Shown piece after piece: positions 36,959-45,912 of a stretch of 64,000 nt of DNA. The stretch spans positions 620,001 through 684,000 of the forward strand of contig OW818685.1 of NCBI GenBank assembly GCA_942493245.1, written 5' to 3'. Within the stretch, counting starts at the first letter, position 1; every line of letters starts with the position of its first letter. The notes under the pieces are model-generated. The model saw nothing but the letters and a program-made list of their open reading frames with translations, did no database searches and was not told the origin of the DNA. The translations under genes were made by a program, and so were the position numbers. The stretch is from DAOPYU01 sp942493245. GTDB taxonomy: Bacteria; Sumerlaeota; Sumerlaeia; UBA8349.

Positions 36959-38260
36959 ATGATTCGAGGAAAAATCGCAACACGGGCGATCGGCCTCTTG
37001 GCCGCTCTTTATCTGACAACGGCGCCCCTGTGGGCCGCCGGGCCGGAGGTCACCACAACCACCTTCAACGTGCTCCAATACGGCGCGGTCGCCGACGGGA
37101 AAGCGGACAACACCGCCGCCTTCCAGAAAGCGCTCGACACAGCCGCGAAGGCGGGTGGAGGCACTGTCTTCGCCCCGGTGGGCAACTACCTCTTCGCCGG
37201 ACGGCTGAATGTCCCGTCCGCCGTCACCCTGGCGGGCGTGTGGCAGTCCGTCCCCGCCCACAACGGCATTCGCGACAAGGGTTTGCCCAAACCCACCGAC
37301 GACGGCACGACCTTCCTGGTGACCGGCGACGCCGGGACCGAGGAGGCGCCCGCCTTCCTCACGCTCAACACCAACAGCACCCTGCGCGGGGTCGTGCTCT
37401 ACTACCCCAACCAGAAACCGGACGCCATCCCCCAGCCCTACCCCTACGCCATTGCCATGCGCGGCAAGAACCCCGCCGTCCTGGCCGTCGAGATGCTCAA
37501 CCCCTACAACGGCATTGACGCCTCGAAGAACGAGCGCCACCTCATCCGCGACGTCCAGGGCCAACCGCTCCGCCGCGGCGTCTTTGTGGACAGCATTTAC
37601 GACGTCGGGCGCATCGAAAACGTCCACTTCAACCCCTGGTGGAGCAACAATCCCACCTTGTTCAACTGGCAGATGGAAAACGGCGAGGCGTTCATCTTCG
37701 GGCGGACCGACTGGCAATACGTGTACAACACCTTCGTCTTCGGGTACCACGTCGGCTACAAGTTCATCAAGACGAAGACGGGCGTGTGCAACGGCAACTT
37801 CCTCGGCATCGGCGCCGACGACTGCCAGACCGCCGTGGTGGTGGAAGACTGCGCCCCGTTCGGCGTGATGATCACCAATGGCGAGTTCGTCTCGTTCCAC
37901 GGCCCGGACCCCACGATGGTGGACATCCAGGACACCAACACCGGCTCGATCCGCTTCGTCAACAGCGCCTTCTGGGGCCCGTGCAACCAGATCGCCCGTA
38001 TTGCGGGGACCGGCACCGTCGCCTTCGGCGACTGCATCTTCGTCGAATGGGGCGGGAAAGCGGGCGACCGCACGGCCATCCAGGCCCAGAGCGGCACCCT
38101 CCAGGTGCGCGGCTGTGAATTCCGGCAGGACCGTCCCCAGATCCAACTCGGCGAAAAAGTCTCCCGCGCCGTCATCACCGGCAACGTCTTCACCGGCAAG
38201 GAACGCATCGCCAACCAGTCCAAAGGCAACGTGCAGATGGGCCTGAACGCCGGGAACTGA
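36959..38260 (+). CDS. Secreted pectate-lyase-like right-handed beta-helix protein
   Basis: This 433-residue protein has a signal peptide (about 1-26, ending LWAA). The N-terminal repeat NVLQYGAVADGKADNTAAFQ is the hallmark of the Pectate_lyase_3 / GH28-like beta-helix family, as is GGGTVFAPVGNYLF. The rest shows regular ~25-residue beta-helix rungs. Members cut pectin or related polysaccharides or act as depolymerases; catalytic residues cannot be fixed by eye. GGAAAGG precedes the ATG at 36959. It fits the plant-polysaccharide theme with the GH43 and rhamnose genes. Confidence 0.8.
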   Translation: MIRGKIATRAIGLLAALYLTTAPLWAAGPEVTTTTFNVLQYGAVADGKADNTAAFQKALDTAAKAGGGTVFAPVGNYLFAGRLNVPSAVTLAGVWQSVPAHNGIRDKGLPKPTDDGTTFLVTGDAGTEEAPAFLTLNTNSTLRGVVLYYPNQKPDAIPQPYPYAIAMRGKNPAVLAVEMLNPYNGIDASKNERHLIRDVQGQPLRRGVFVDSIYDVGRIENVHFNPWWSNNPTLFNWQMENGEAFIFGRTDWQYVYNTFVFGYHVGYKFIKTKTGVCNGNFLGIGADDCQTAVVVEDCAPFGVMITNGEFVSFHGPDPTMVDIQDTNTGSIRFVNSAFWGPCNQIARIAGTGTVAFGDCIFVEWGGKAGDRTAIQAQSGTLQVRGCEFRQDRPQIQLGEKVSRAVITGNVFTGKERIANQSKGNVQMGLNAGN

Positions 38261-38283
38261 TCGGAACACACACAAAACAGTCA

Positions 38284-38320
38284 CAGGGCCACCTTCTCTT
38301 CCTTAAGAAAGGCGGCCCTG
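38284..38320 (+). terminator. Hairpin after the beta-helix gene
   Basis: CAGGGCC and GGCCCTG arms, with further pairing of CCTT and AAGG, enclose a short loop. No T-run follows. It may be a transcript-end structure or weak terminator. Confidence 0.45.
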
Positions 38321-38342
38321 ACAAAACCACAGGAGGCAGGCA

Positions 38343-38726
38343 ATGGGACTCATCAACGGATTAATGGGGCATGCCACACAGGTGTCGACAGAGACCCTGA
38401 CGAAAGAATTCGCGCCACTTCTTATCGCCAATGAAAACATCGTGGCCGCTTATAAACTCATACGCGACATGTTTGTCTTCACAAACAAGCGCCTCATTAT
38501 CGTGGACAAGCAGGGCATAACCGGGAAGAAAGTCGAGTACCGGACCATTCCGTACTCCAAGATTTCCAGTTTTTCAAAAGAAAGCGCCGGACTGCTCGAT
38601 TTCGATGCGGAACTCAGGATATGGATCACGGGACACCCCGAGCCGATCGCCAAAGAGTTCAAGAAGGGCGACAACGTCAATGAGGTCTATCAGATTCTGA
38701 GCCAGGCGGTTCTGGGTTCGGATTGA
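38343..38726 (+). CDS. Bacterial PH-domain protein (bPH_1, PF08000-type)
   Basis: This 127-residue soluble protein begins GLINGLMGHA and has the core FTNKRLIIVDKQG followed by EYRTIPYSKISSF. Both are highly typical of the single-domain bacterial pleckstrin-homology family (YvbH-like). These form oligomeric rings; their ligand and cellular role are unclear. It has a very strong ribosome site (AGGAGG). It stands alone between the beta-helix and PAS-sensor genes, with no membrane segment. Confidence 0.85.
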   Translation: MGLINGLMGHATQVSTETLTKEFAPLLIANENIVAAYKLIRDMFVFTNKRLIIVDKQGITGKKVEYRTIPYSKISSFSKESAGLLDFDAELRIWITGHPEPIAKEFKKGDNVNEVYQILSQAVLGSD

Positions 38727-39056
38727 AGGCTCAACCACCCGACAGGCGCGGCATGGGAACCGGGGACTGGAACCGGTGGCATCACGCATCTTTTCTGACC
38801 GTCAGGAATTCTCAACCGGGTGGTCGGTCAGGCATCTCGCTATTCTATTCCAACCATTCCAGCTTCCCCCCCTCAAAGCGCCCTGCAAGATCCAGAATAG
38901 GCTTGACAGACCGTCCGGTTTCTGCGATTACCTGTTTATGCAGCACATGAGTTGAGAATGTCGCAAAACGGCCGTGTAACAATGAATAACAAACGCTGCG
39001 AAGAGCGGGTATCCTGACTGGGAACCGCCTTTCAGACGGGTGAGAAGGTAAGCGGC
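38727..39056. other. Upstream region of the PAS sensor
   Basis: About 330 bp hold no gene. TTGACA at 38903-38908 is a perfect -35; the -10 seventeen bases on (GATTAC) is poor. This may be the sensor promoter. Confidence 0.4.
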
Positions 39057-40652
39057 ATGAACGCGACTGTTTATATTCTGGGGATTCTGCTACAGGCTGT
39101 GGCAGGACTGATTGCCCTCTTTCAAGTGCGTCAGGCGCCACGCAAGTTGCCGTGGCTGCTGATTGCGGTTTCGTCGCTTCTGGTCGTCGCGCGCCGCGCC
39201 GGGATGCTGCAAGAAACCGTTCAATCCGGCAGGGAACTTCTATCTGTCGAGATCTTCACCCTGTTCACCTCTCTGCTTTTCTTCCTGGGTGTTCTCCTCA
39301 TGAGTCGAATGTTCCACTCCGTTGCCCGGGAGCACATGGCGCTCCAGGAGAGCGAACGGAATTATCATGAAATCTTCAACGCCACGAACGAGGCCATCTT
39401 CCTGCACGATGCGGATACCGGACGCATTCTGGATGTTAACGACACAACCGCGAGCCTGTTCGGTTACGACTCGAAAGAGGAAATTCTGGCCTTGAAGACG
39501 GGGGATCTCAGCGCCAATGAATCCCCTTACACAGCGACGGAAATCCGGCAGAAGATCCATCTGGCGTTACAGGAAGGGCCTCAAACCTTCGAGTGGCTGG
39601 CCCGGAGGAAAAACGGGGAAACATTCTGGGTGGAAGTGTCCCTGCGCTGTTCCCGGATCGGGGAACAAAGGCGCATCCTGGCGGTGATTCGCGACATCAC
39701 CCGACGGAAGCGGGCCCAGGAAGCGCTCACAGAGAGTGAGCGGAATTATCACGAAATCTTCAACGCCACGAACGAAACCATTATCCTGCACGATGCTGCG
39801 ACGGGGCGTATTCTGGATGTCAACGACACCGCGGTGCGCCTGTACGGTTATGATTCGAAAGAGGAAATCCTGGCCGGCAATGTCGGGGATTTGAGCGTCA
39901 ATGAGCACCCCTACACCGAAACGGAGGCTCAGCGCCGCATTCATCTGGCGGCCGAGGACTGCCCCCAGGTATTCGAGTGGCTGGCGCTCAAGAAAAGTGG
40001 CGAGCGGCTGTGTGTTGAGGTGTCCCTGCGAAAATCGCAGATTGGGGGGCGGCAATGCGTCCTGGCGGTGGCTCGCGACATCACCCAACGGAAACGGGTT
40101 CAAGAGGCGCTGCGCGCGAGCGAATCTCGTTACCGGACCTTGTTTGACCAGACAATGGATGGAATTGCCATTTTTGACACGGACTGTAACTTAGTTGACG
40201 TGAATGAATCGTTCGCGAAAATGCATGGCTATACTCCGGATGAAATCCGCAAGATGGGTCTGTGCGCTCTAAACTCCCCGGAAAAGATGAAGCGTTTTCT
40301 GAATGGAGAAACCCAGTATTTTGAAATCGAGCATTATCATAAGGATGGGCGCCTCCTTATGCTCGATGCCATTACCGGCCAGATCGAACTGGACGGAAAG
40401 CAACATATTCTCTCCATTTATCGCGATATCACCAAACGTAAACAAGCGGAGGAACAGGCGCGTCTTTCCTCAATGGTGCTTGATCAGATTCAGGACCAGG
40501 TGACCATTACGGACTTGAACGGTGTCATTTTATATGTCAATCGAGCTTCAGGAAAAGGCGTCCGGGTGCCCGAAAAATGCGCTTATCGGTCAAAAAACGA
40601 GTGTATTTGGGGAAAATCCGGAACAAGGGGCAACCCAGCAGGAAATCATTGA
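39057..40652 (+). CDS. Membrane PAS-repeat sensor, N-terminal part (frameshifted)
   Basis: This 531-residue frame has about three N-terminal hydrophobic helices (4-24, 33-50, 64-86), then PAS1 (about 100-215), PAS2 (225-340), PAS3 (345-460) and the start of PAS4. PAS1 and PAS2 are close tandem copies: both begin ESERNYHEIFNATNE and contain TGRILDVNDT. In PAS4 the frame breaks right after ILYVNRA (about 40536-40549). The expected continuation (QEKASGCPKNALIG) is in another frame, read by the next entry. A single inserted T or a two-base deletion in AGCTTCAGG explains it. The last ~35 residues here are therefore out-of-frame translation. Either a pseudogene, an assembly error, or true frameshifting. 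Confidence 0.8.
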   Translation: MNATVYILGILLQAVAGLIALFQVRQAPRKLPWLLIAVSSLLVVARRAGMLQETVQSGRELLSVEIFTLFTSLLFFLGVLLMSRMFHSVAREHMALQESERNYHEIFNATNEAIFLHDADTGRILDVNDTTASLFGYDSKEEILALKTGDLSANESPYTATEIRQKIHLALQEGPQTFEWLARRKNGETFWVEVSLRCSRIGEQRRILAVIRDITRRKRAQEALTESERNYHEIFNATNETIILHDAATGRILDVNDTAVRLYGYDSKEEILAGNVGDLSVNEHPYTETEAQRRIHLAAEDCPQVFEWLALKKSGERLCVEVSLRKSQIGGRQCVLAVARDITQRKRVQEALRASESRYRTLFDQTMDGIAIFDTDCNLVDVNESFAKMHGYTPDEIRKMGLCALNSPEKMKRFLNGETQYFEIEHYHKDGRLLMLDAITGQIELDGKQHILSIYRDITKRKQAEEQARLSSMVLDQIQDQVTITDLNGVILYVNRASGKGVRVPEKCAYRSKNECIWGKSGTRGNPAGNH

Positions 40653-41757
40653 GAAAACGCTTCAACAAGGGATCTGGCGAGGCGAGGTGGTGAATTATTC
40701 CGCGGATGGCAGTGAACACATTATGGATTGCCGGACCCAGTTGGTTAACGACATCTACGGCCAGCCGGTGGCTCTGTGCGGAAGCGCCACGGATATCACC
40801 GAGCGCAAGCGGGTGGAGAAAAAACTGCGCGAGAGCGAATCGCTCCATCGGCTTCTGGCGGAAAATTCGCTGGACATGATTTCGAGACACTCGATTGATG
40901 AAACCGCCCAATATGTCGTCCGATATGTGACCCCCTCCTGTGAGGCGCTCACCGGCTACACGGTTGCAGAACTGATGGGGAAACCCGCCGAATTTCTGGT
41001 GTTTCCGGAGGACAGGGGGCGTGTATGGGATCAGGTTTCCCATTGTCTGGAGAACGGTGAACCCTATCAGGTCGAGCATCGTTTGAGCAGGAAGGATGGT
41101 TCCATCATCTGGGTTGAGGCAAAGGGGCATTTCATTCAGAACGAATCGGGCCACCCGACGGAGATTCAGTGCAGTGTCCACAACATCACCGAACGCAAGC
41201 AGGCCGAAGAGGCGCTGCGTTTGTTTAAAGATTTGGTGGAGTGTTCCTCCGACGCCGTCGGCATGTCAACACCCGAGGGGAAACACTATTATCAAAACGA
41301 AGCTTTTGATCGCCTGTTCGGCGATATTGGGGAGAATCCACCCAGCACCGTGTATGTGGACAAGGCGATCGGAAAGCAAGTCTTCGATACAATTATGGCC
41401 GGAGGGGATTTTAAGGGTGAAGTGAAAATGTTCAAGAAAGACAGGACAATCCTGGATATTTTCCAAAGAGCCTACGCCATCAAGAACCCGGATGGCTGTA
41501 TCATTGGACTCGTTGGACTGCATACCGACATAACCGAGCGCAAGCGTGCGGAAGATACCTTGAAAAAAGCGCTGGACGACATCCGAACCCTGCGCGGCAT
41601 TGTGCCCATTTGCGCAAACTGCAAAAATATCCGGGATGACCAGGGGTACTGGAAACAGGTCGAAGTCTATCTCCAGGACAACACCCATGCCGAGTTCAGC
41701 CACGGCATCTGCCCCGAATGCATGAAAAAACTGTATCCCGGATTCCATGAAGAATGA
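40522..41757 (+). CDS. PAS-repeat sensor, C-terminal part with CxxC / HGICPxC end domain (frameshifted)
   Basis: This frame continues the broken sensor. Its GTG at 40522 is not a convincing start, and real homology resumes at about 40549 in the middle of PAS4. It holds the rest of PAS4 (ending ATDITERKR), PAS5 and PAS6. The last ~50 residues (PICANCKNIRDDQGYWKQ ... HGICPECMKKLYP) form a small domain common at the end of PAS or response-regulator proteins that lack a histidine kinase. Its C-x2-C and H-G-I-C-x2-C cysteines suggest metal binding. No kinase, cyclase or GGDEF domain follows, so the output is unknown. Confidence 0.75.
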   Translation: MSFYMSIELQEKASGCPKNALIGQKTSVFGENPEQGATQQEIIEKTLQQGIWRGEVVNYSADGSEHIMDCRTQLVNDIYGQPVALCGSATDITERKRVEKKLRESESLHRLLAENSLDMISRHSIDETAQYVVRYVTPSCEALTGYTVAELMGKPAEFLVFPEDRGRVWDQVSHCLENGEPYQVEHRLSRKDGSIIWVEAKGHFIQNESGHPTEIQCSVHNITERKQAEEALRLFKDLVECSSDAVGMSTPEGKHYYQNEAFDRLFGDIGENPPSTVYVDKAIGKQVFDTIMAGGDFKGEVKMFKKDRTILDIFQRAYAIKNPDGCIIGLVGLHTDITERKRAEDTLKKALDDIRTLRGIVPICANCKNIRDDQGYWKQVEVYLQDNTHAEFSHGICPECMKKLYPGFHEE

Positions 41758-42236
41758 TTCCACATCTGCGCTCTTGATGCTTGACCGGCGTCTTGCCCCT
41801 GAATGCGCCACACATCTTTCCTGGCCTTCTGTAATTCTTACATCCGTGTCCTTTCATGCTGTTCTCCAAAGGAGAACCACGAAAGAAAGTGAATTTTCGC
41901 TCTTTCGCGGTTCTATTTCCTGAAAACGGCTCAAGGCTCACTCCCCCCAAAAGAATAATAGGGAGCATCTTCCTCCAAATTGTTGTATAGAGTAAATGTC
42001 GGGAAGGCCCCGGGGCATCCGGGACTTGGGAATCGAAGGGGTATCCGGCGATTTTCCGACCCGCACGACCCAATCCACCCGGCAGGGGCGGAAGGCAAGG
42101 ACGAGCAATGAGACACGGACAAACAATGACCCGCATGGATCGAAACGGCGAAGGGGGAACCGCTGAAATCCGCGGTCGAGTTCAAAATTTCGCCCCGTTT
42201 CCGGCCAACGCGCCGGGCGGGTGGAAAAGATACGGC
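41758..42236. other. Intergenic region with an imperfect inverted repeat
   Basis: About 480 bp without a gene. A 13-base inverted repeat (41874-41886 with 41901-41913, 12 of 13 pairing) encloses a 14-base loop and is followed by TATTTCC. It could end the sensor transcript. Reading frames running into the lipoprotein gene from 42108 lack a ribosome site. Confidence 0.5.
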
Positions 42237-44102
42237 ATGAGAATAAACCGAGTCGTCCTGTTTTCGCTGGGAATCGTTCTTTCCCTTCTGGCCGGCTGCG
42301 CCACACCCGTCGGGGTCAAGAAGGTGAACGATCGCGCTTCGTACCGCATTTTGACCACCAGTATTCTGGCAACCGGCAAACTCAGCCCCTTCTCGATCCA
42401 ATTTCTCCAGCGCTTCGCCCTGGTCGAACAGTACAGGAACGATCCACGCGGGACCATCGCGACCCTGCACGCAGGCCTCGGCGGTCCCGACGAGTCGAAC
42501 CGCCTGTTCACGCTCTCCGAACTCTCCTATGCCTACGCCCAAAACAGTGAGGACAAAGCCGCATTCCTGTCCGCCACGCTCTACGCCTATGCCTTCCTGT
42601 TTCCAGAAAACACGGCCTTGCAGCCCTCCCCCTACGATCCCCGTCTGCGTCTCGCGGCGGACCTGTACAACCGCGGAATCGCCAACGGGCTTCGCGGGAA
42701 AGACAACGAAACCCTCAACCTCGAACCTCGGCAGATCGGTCTGCCTTTTACCATGCTGGGGATCAATCTCAATCGGGCGAGAACGTTCTACGGGGGATAC
42801 CGCCTGACGGATCTCGTCCCCAGCGCCGACCTTCAGGTGCGGGGCTTGCGCAACCGGTATCGCAATCCGGGCTTCGGGACGGCGCTCGTGGCAAGTTTCG
42901 AAAAAACGGACAAGCAGACGCCTGACCGCTGGATTCCGGAGAATTCCAAGGTTCCGGTGACCGCCTTCATGCGGTTCAGCTCGCCGCGCATGGCGTTCTC
43001 CGACCACCAATGCTCGGCCACCATCGAACTGTACGACGGCGATGTGACCTCCATGACAACCGTCGGCGCTCACACCGTGCCGCTCGAGATCGAGTCCTCG
43101 GCCGCCTATGCCTATCGTCTCGAAGGCTCGGAACTCTGGGATTTCGAAATCGCCGGCTTCCGTAAACCCAACTTCCATATTTTTGGAAAAAAATCGGGGG
43201 GGGAATTGTACTTTTTGCACCCCTACTGCCCGGGACGCATCCCGGTGGTTTTCGTTCACGGGACCGCCTCGAGTCCGGCGCGCTGGGCGGAGATGGTCAA
43301 CGAACTGCTGGCGGACCCGGCCATCGCCAGCCGCTATCAATTCTGGTTCTTCATCTACAACTCGGGCAACCCGGTCGCCCTGTCCGCCCTGGCCCTGCGG
43401 GAGTCCCTCCAGGACGCGGTCAACGACCTCACGCCGGAGGCCAGCGGTTCGGAGTTGCAGCAAATGGTCGTCGTCGGACACAGCCAGGGCGGCCTGCTGA
43501 CGAAAATGACGGTGGTCAACAGCGGCAACCGTTTCTGGGAGGACACCAGCAAACAGCCCTTCGAGCAGGCGTCGCTCAGCCCGGAAACGCGGAGCCTGCT
43601 GAGCCGCAGCCTCTTCGTCAAACCGCTTCCCTTCGTCAAACGCGTGACCTTCATCGCCACACCCCACCGGGGCAGTTACCTGACCGAGAATATCCTGGGC
43701 AAGATCGGACGCAAGCTCATCAACCTCCCCGCAACGGTCACGAAGGTGGGGTTGGAACTGGCGAGTCTGGACCCGGCAGGGGCGGCGAAAACGGCGCTGC
43801 TCATGCCGACCGCCCTGGACAACATGGACTGGTCCAACCCCTTCCTGCGAACCCTCGAGTCGCTGCCCATCGCGGACGGAGTGCAGGTCAACTCGATTGT
43901 GGCGGTCAAGGGAAACGGCTCGCCCGAGGCGGGCAACGACGGGGTCGTGCGCTACTCGAGCGCCCACCTGGAAAAGCCCGAATCGGAACTCATCGTGCGC
44001 TCCAGCCATTCGACCCAGTCGAATCCGAAAACCATTGAGGAAGTCCGCCGCATCCTCTACGAACATGTCCATATTACGGGGAGCCAAGATTCGGGTTCGT
44101 AG
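42237..44102 (+). CDS. Lipoprotein alpha/beta-hydrolase (esterase/lipase-like)
   Basis: This 621-residue protein has a lipoprotein signal (LSLLAGC at about 16-22), so it is membrane-anchored outside the cytoplasm. The first half is a helical, poorly conserved region. The second half is an alpha/beta-hydrolase: the oxyanion segment VVFVHGTASSP, the nucleophile elbow GHSQGG and a late RSSHS with the likely catalytic His. FIATPHRG resembles family lipase/PGAP1-like enzymes. The substrate is unknown; lipids or carbohydrate esters are possible. The ATG at 42237 gives a normal lipoprotein signal; in-frame codons upstream do not. Confidence 0.78.
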   Translation: MRINRVVLFSLGIVLSLLAGCATPVGVKKVNDRASYRILTTSILATGKLSPFSIQFLQRFALVEQYRNDPRGTIATLHAGLGGPDESNRLFTLSELSYAYAQNSEDKAAFLSATLYAYAFLFPENTALQPSPYDPRLRLAADLYNRGIANGLRGKDNETLNLEPRQIGLPFTMLGINLNRARTFYGGYRLTDLVPSADLQVRGLRNRYRNPGFGTALVASFEKTDKQTPDRWIPENSKVPVTAFMRFSSPRMAFSDHQCSATIELYDGDVTSMTTVGAHTVPLEIESSAAYAYRLEGSELWDFEIAGFRKPNFHIFGKKSGGELYFLHPYCPGRIPVVFVHGTASSPARWAEMVNELLADPAIASRYQFWFFIYNSGNPVALSALALRESLQDAVNDLTPEASGSELQQMVVVGHSQGGLLTKMTVVNSGNRFWEDTSKQPFEQASLSPETRSLLSRSLFVKPLPFVKRVTFIATPHRGSYLTENILGKIGRKLINLPATVTKVGLELASLDPAGAAKTALLMPTALDNMDWSNPFLRTLESLPIADGVQVNSIVAVKGNGSPEAGNDGVVRYSSAHLEKPESELIVRSSHSTQSNPKTIEEVRRILYEHVHITGSQDSGS

Positions 44103-44410
44103 AACCCCAGCTAAGCACAGATACATGAAAATGGCGGTATCTGTACGACTATCTCGATAATCTACGCAGACCGCGATGATTTTGTGGAGGGGGCAGTATC
44201 CTGTACATCCATGTTTCCCTTCTCGGAGCTCCCGGGAAACAGGGGAAATATCAACATGGATAGGCAGGATGGACAGGATGCCGTCCTCTGCTCTGCGCAA
44301 TCTTTTCGGGTGACTCTTCGTGTTTTGGTAACGGCTCCGCTGTGCCCTGTTCATCCGTGTCCATATCGGGTTGCGTTTGAAACACACATCCCGGTGTGCG
44401 GGGCTGTCTG
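44103..44410. other. Convergent spacer with a dispersed-repeat-like segment
   Basis: About 300 bp between converging genes. 44250-44283 (ATCAACA, then GGAT/GGACAGGATG words) resembles 62715-62740 near the end of the window, suggesting a short repeat family. No gene seen. Confidence 0.35.
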
Positions 44411-45550
44411 TTATTCCCAGAAGACCAGCCGCCCCAGCCAACTTTCAGGTTTTTCGTCCGCAAAACAGAGCACGACCGCCACGGCGCTGGTGGCGGTCTG
44501 GCTTTGAATCTTGTTTCCCGTGGGGACGGTCCAGTCGTTGCCCATGATGTTGTCGGCGGGACGGCGGTTGCGCCAGGCGGTGTCGGCATTGGCCTTCATC
44601 CAAGGGAGAAACTCGGTCCGGTCGCACTCCTCGATGAGCAATTTCATGTACCGGGCGAAAATTCCCTTGAAGGCGCCGGCGTCGCCCTGGCCCTCATTTC
44701 TCAAAATAAACTCATCCGTCACGCAGAGGTTGGCCATGGTCCATTCCGCCGTCTTGATCGCATCGTCGAGGTACGTCTTGTCTTTCGTCTGCTGATACAG
44801 GAGGACGGCGGCCCCGATGAAGGTGCCCTGATTGTAAGTCAGCGAGAACCGGCCGATGCGGGTGGTCTGCCCGTCTCGATTGTACCGGATGCTGTCGAAG
44901 ACTTTGCCGGTTCCATCGGTCAGCGTTTTTTTCTGCCAGTCGTAGAGGCTTTTGGCCTTTTCCAGATAGGAGTCATCCTTGAGAAGGACGGAAAGCCGGA
45001 CGGCGGCGATGACCGCGGGGCTGTTGAGACAACTGTTCTTGGACGTCCGCTCGTTGATCCAATAGAGGCCGCCGCCGAACTTCTCGTCCCGGAAATTGTC
45101 ATAGACAAAGTCGAAGCTGACTTTTGCCTTCTCCAGGTAGCGTTTGTCTTTGGTGATCTTATAGGCCCGCGCGCAGGCGATGGCCCACCACATGATGTCG
45201 TCGTTGTATTTGTTGGTGGTCCAGTCGGGGTATTCCTTGATGAAACCGTCATAGACCTCGTTGATCTGACGCTTGACGTCCGCGCTGCCCGTGCGGTCGT
45301 ATTGATCCATGACCGTGTCCCAGAGCTGCGCCGAAAACCAGAAATCGGCTTTCTTGGTCCCTTGTTCTTCCTTGCGGAAAAATTTCGTGTCGGGGTCCCA
45401 GTAAACCTTGTTCAGCGCATTGAAGGCGGCATCCGCCTCCTCGGGGGTCACCGCCCGGACGGGGGTAACCAACAGCGACGGAGCCAAACCCACGGCAAGC
45501 AATATCAGGGTCGCCCAGAGGGCATTCTTCAGGATATGGAAACAGCGCAT
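44411..45550 (-). CDS. Secreted glycoside hydrolase family 76-like (alpha-1,6-mannanase type)
   Basis: This 379-residue protein has a signal peptide (about 1-33) and an (alpha/alpha)6-barrel. The paired aspartates Asp117-Asp118 in NDDIMWW match the GH76 catalytic motif, and the repeated YLEKAK / FDFVYDNF helices fit. GH76 enzymes cut alpha-1,6-mannan; bacterial ones may also act on related glycans. GGGAAGG precedes the ATG. It lies on the opposite strand to the lipoprotein gene and converges with it. Confidence 0.78.
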   Translation of the reverse strand: MRCFHILKNALWATLILLAVGLAPSLLVTPVRAVTPEEADAAFNALNKVYWDPDTKFFRKEEQGTKKADFWFSAQLWDTVMDQYDRTGSADVKRQINEVYDGFIKEYPDWTTNKYNDDIMWWAIACARAYKITKDKRYLEKAKVSFDFVYDNFRDEKFGGGLYWINERTSKNSCLNSPAVIAAVRLSVLLKDDSYLEKAKSLYDWQKKTLTDGTGKVFDSIRYNRDGQTTRIGRFSLTYNQGTFIGAAVLLYQQTKDKTYLDDAIKTAEWTMANLCVTDEFILRNEGQGDAGAFKGIFARYMKLLIEECDRTEFLPWMKANADTAWRNRRPADNIMGNDWTVPTGNKIQSQTATSAVAVVLCFADEKPESWLGRLVFWE

Positions 45551-45912
45551 GCGTCGTCCTTCCCTATTACTCTATGATTTGTCTTTGTCCCAATGGGACC
45601 GAAAGAATCATTTGTGCGCATCGCGATCGGAAAATGCAAGAAAATATAAGCGGAAGATTCAATTGGAACCATTGCCAGAAAAAATCCTATTCTTGTTGTA
45701 ATGCCCCCCTTCATTCGTCATCCCCGCGAAAGCGGGGTCCCAGAGGCGTGAGAACGGCGAAAATGAAAAAACATCAAGGAAATTGGGTTGGAAGCGGGGT
45801 CGCCCAAATCTGGGTTCCCGCTTGTGCGGGAATGACGGAGAGGGAGAAAACTCCCGGAAACGACAGGGGAGTCGCTGATTCCTTTTTGTAATCTCTATAA
45901 TACAGACCGGTA
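45551..45912. other. Spacer with a pair of inverted REP-like elements
   Basis: About 360 bp without a gene, dominated by the repeat pair described in the next entry. The rest is AT-rich and shows nothing recognisable. Confidence 0.45.
45716..45837. repeat. Inverted pair of REP-like palindromic repeats
   Basis: 45716-45743 and the reverse complement of 45810-45837 share a core of the type CGTCATYCCCGC followed by AAGCGGG and CCCAG. Each unit is itself a hairpin, and the two face each other ~65 bp apart. The wording matches the REP/BIME elements (CGTCATTCCCGC...) common in intergenic DNA of many bacteria. Confidence 0.8.

Noticed and set aside
35378..38284. 968-codon open frame on the minus strand
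   Set aside because: Spans antisense of two unrelated plus-strand genes and the terminator between them; no motifs.
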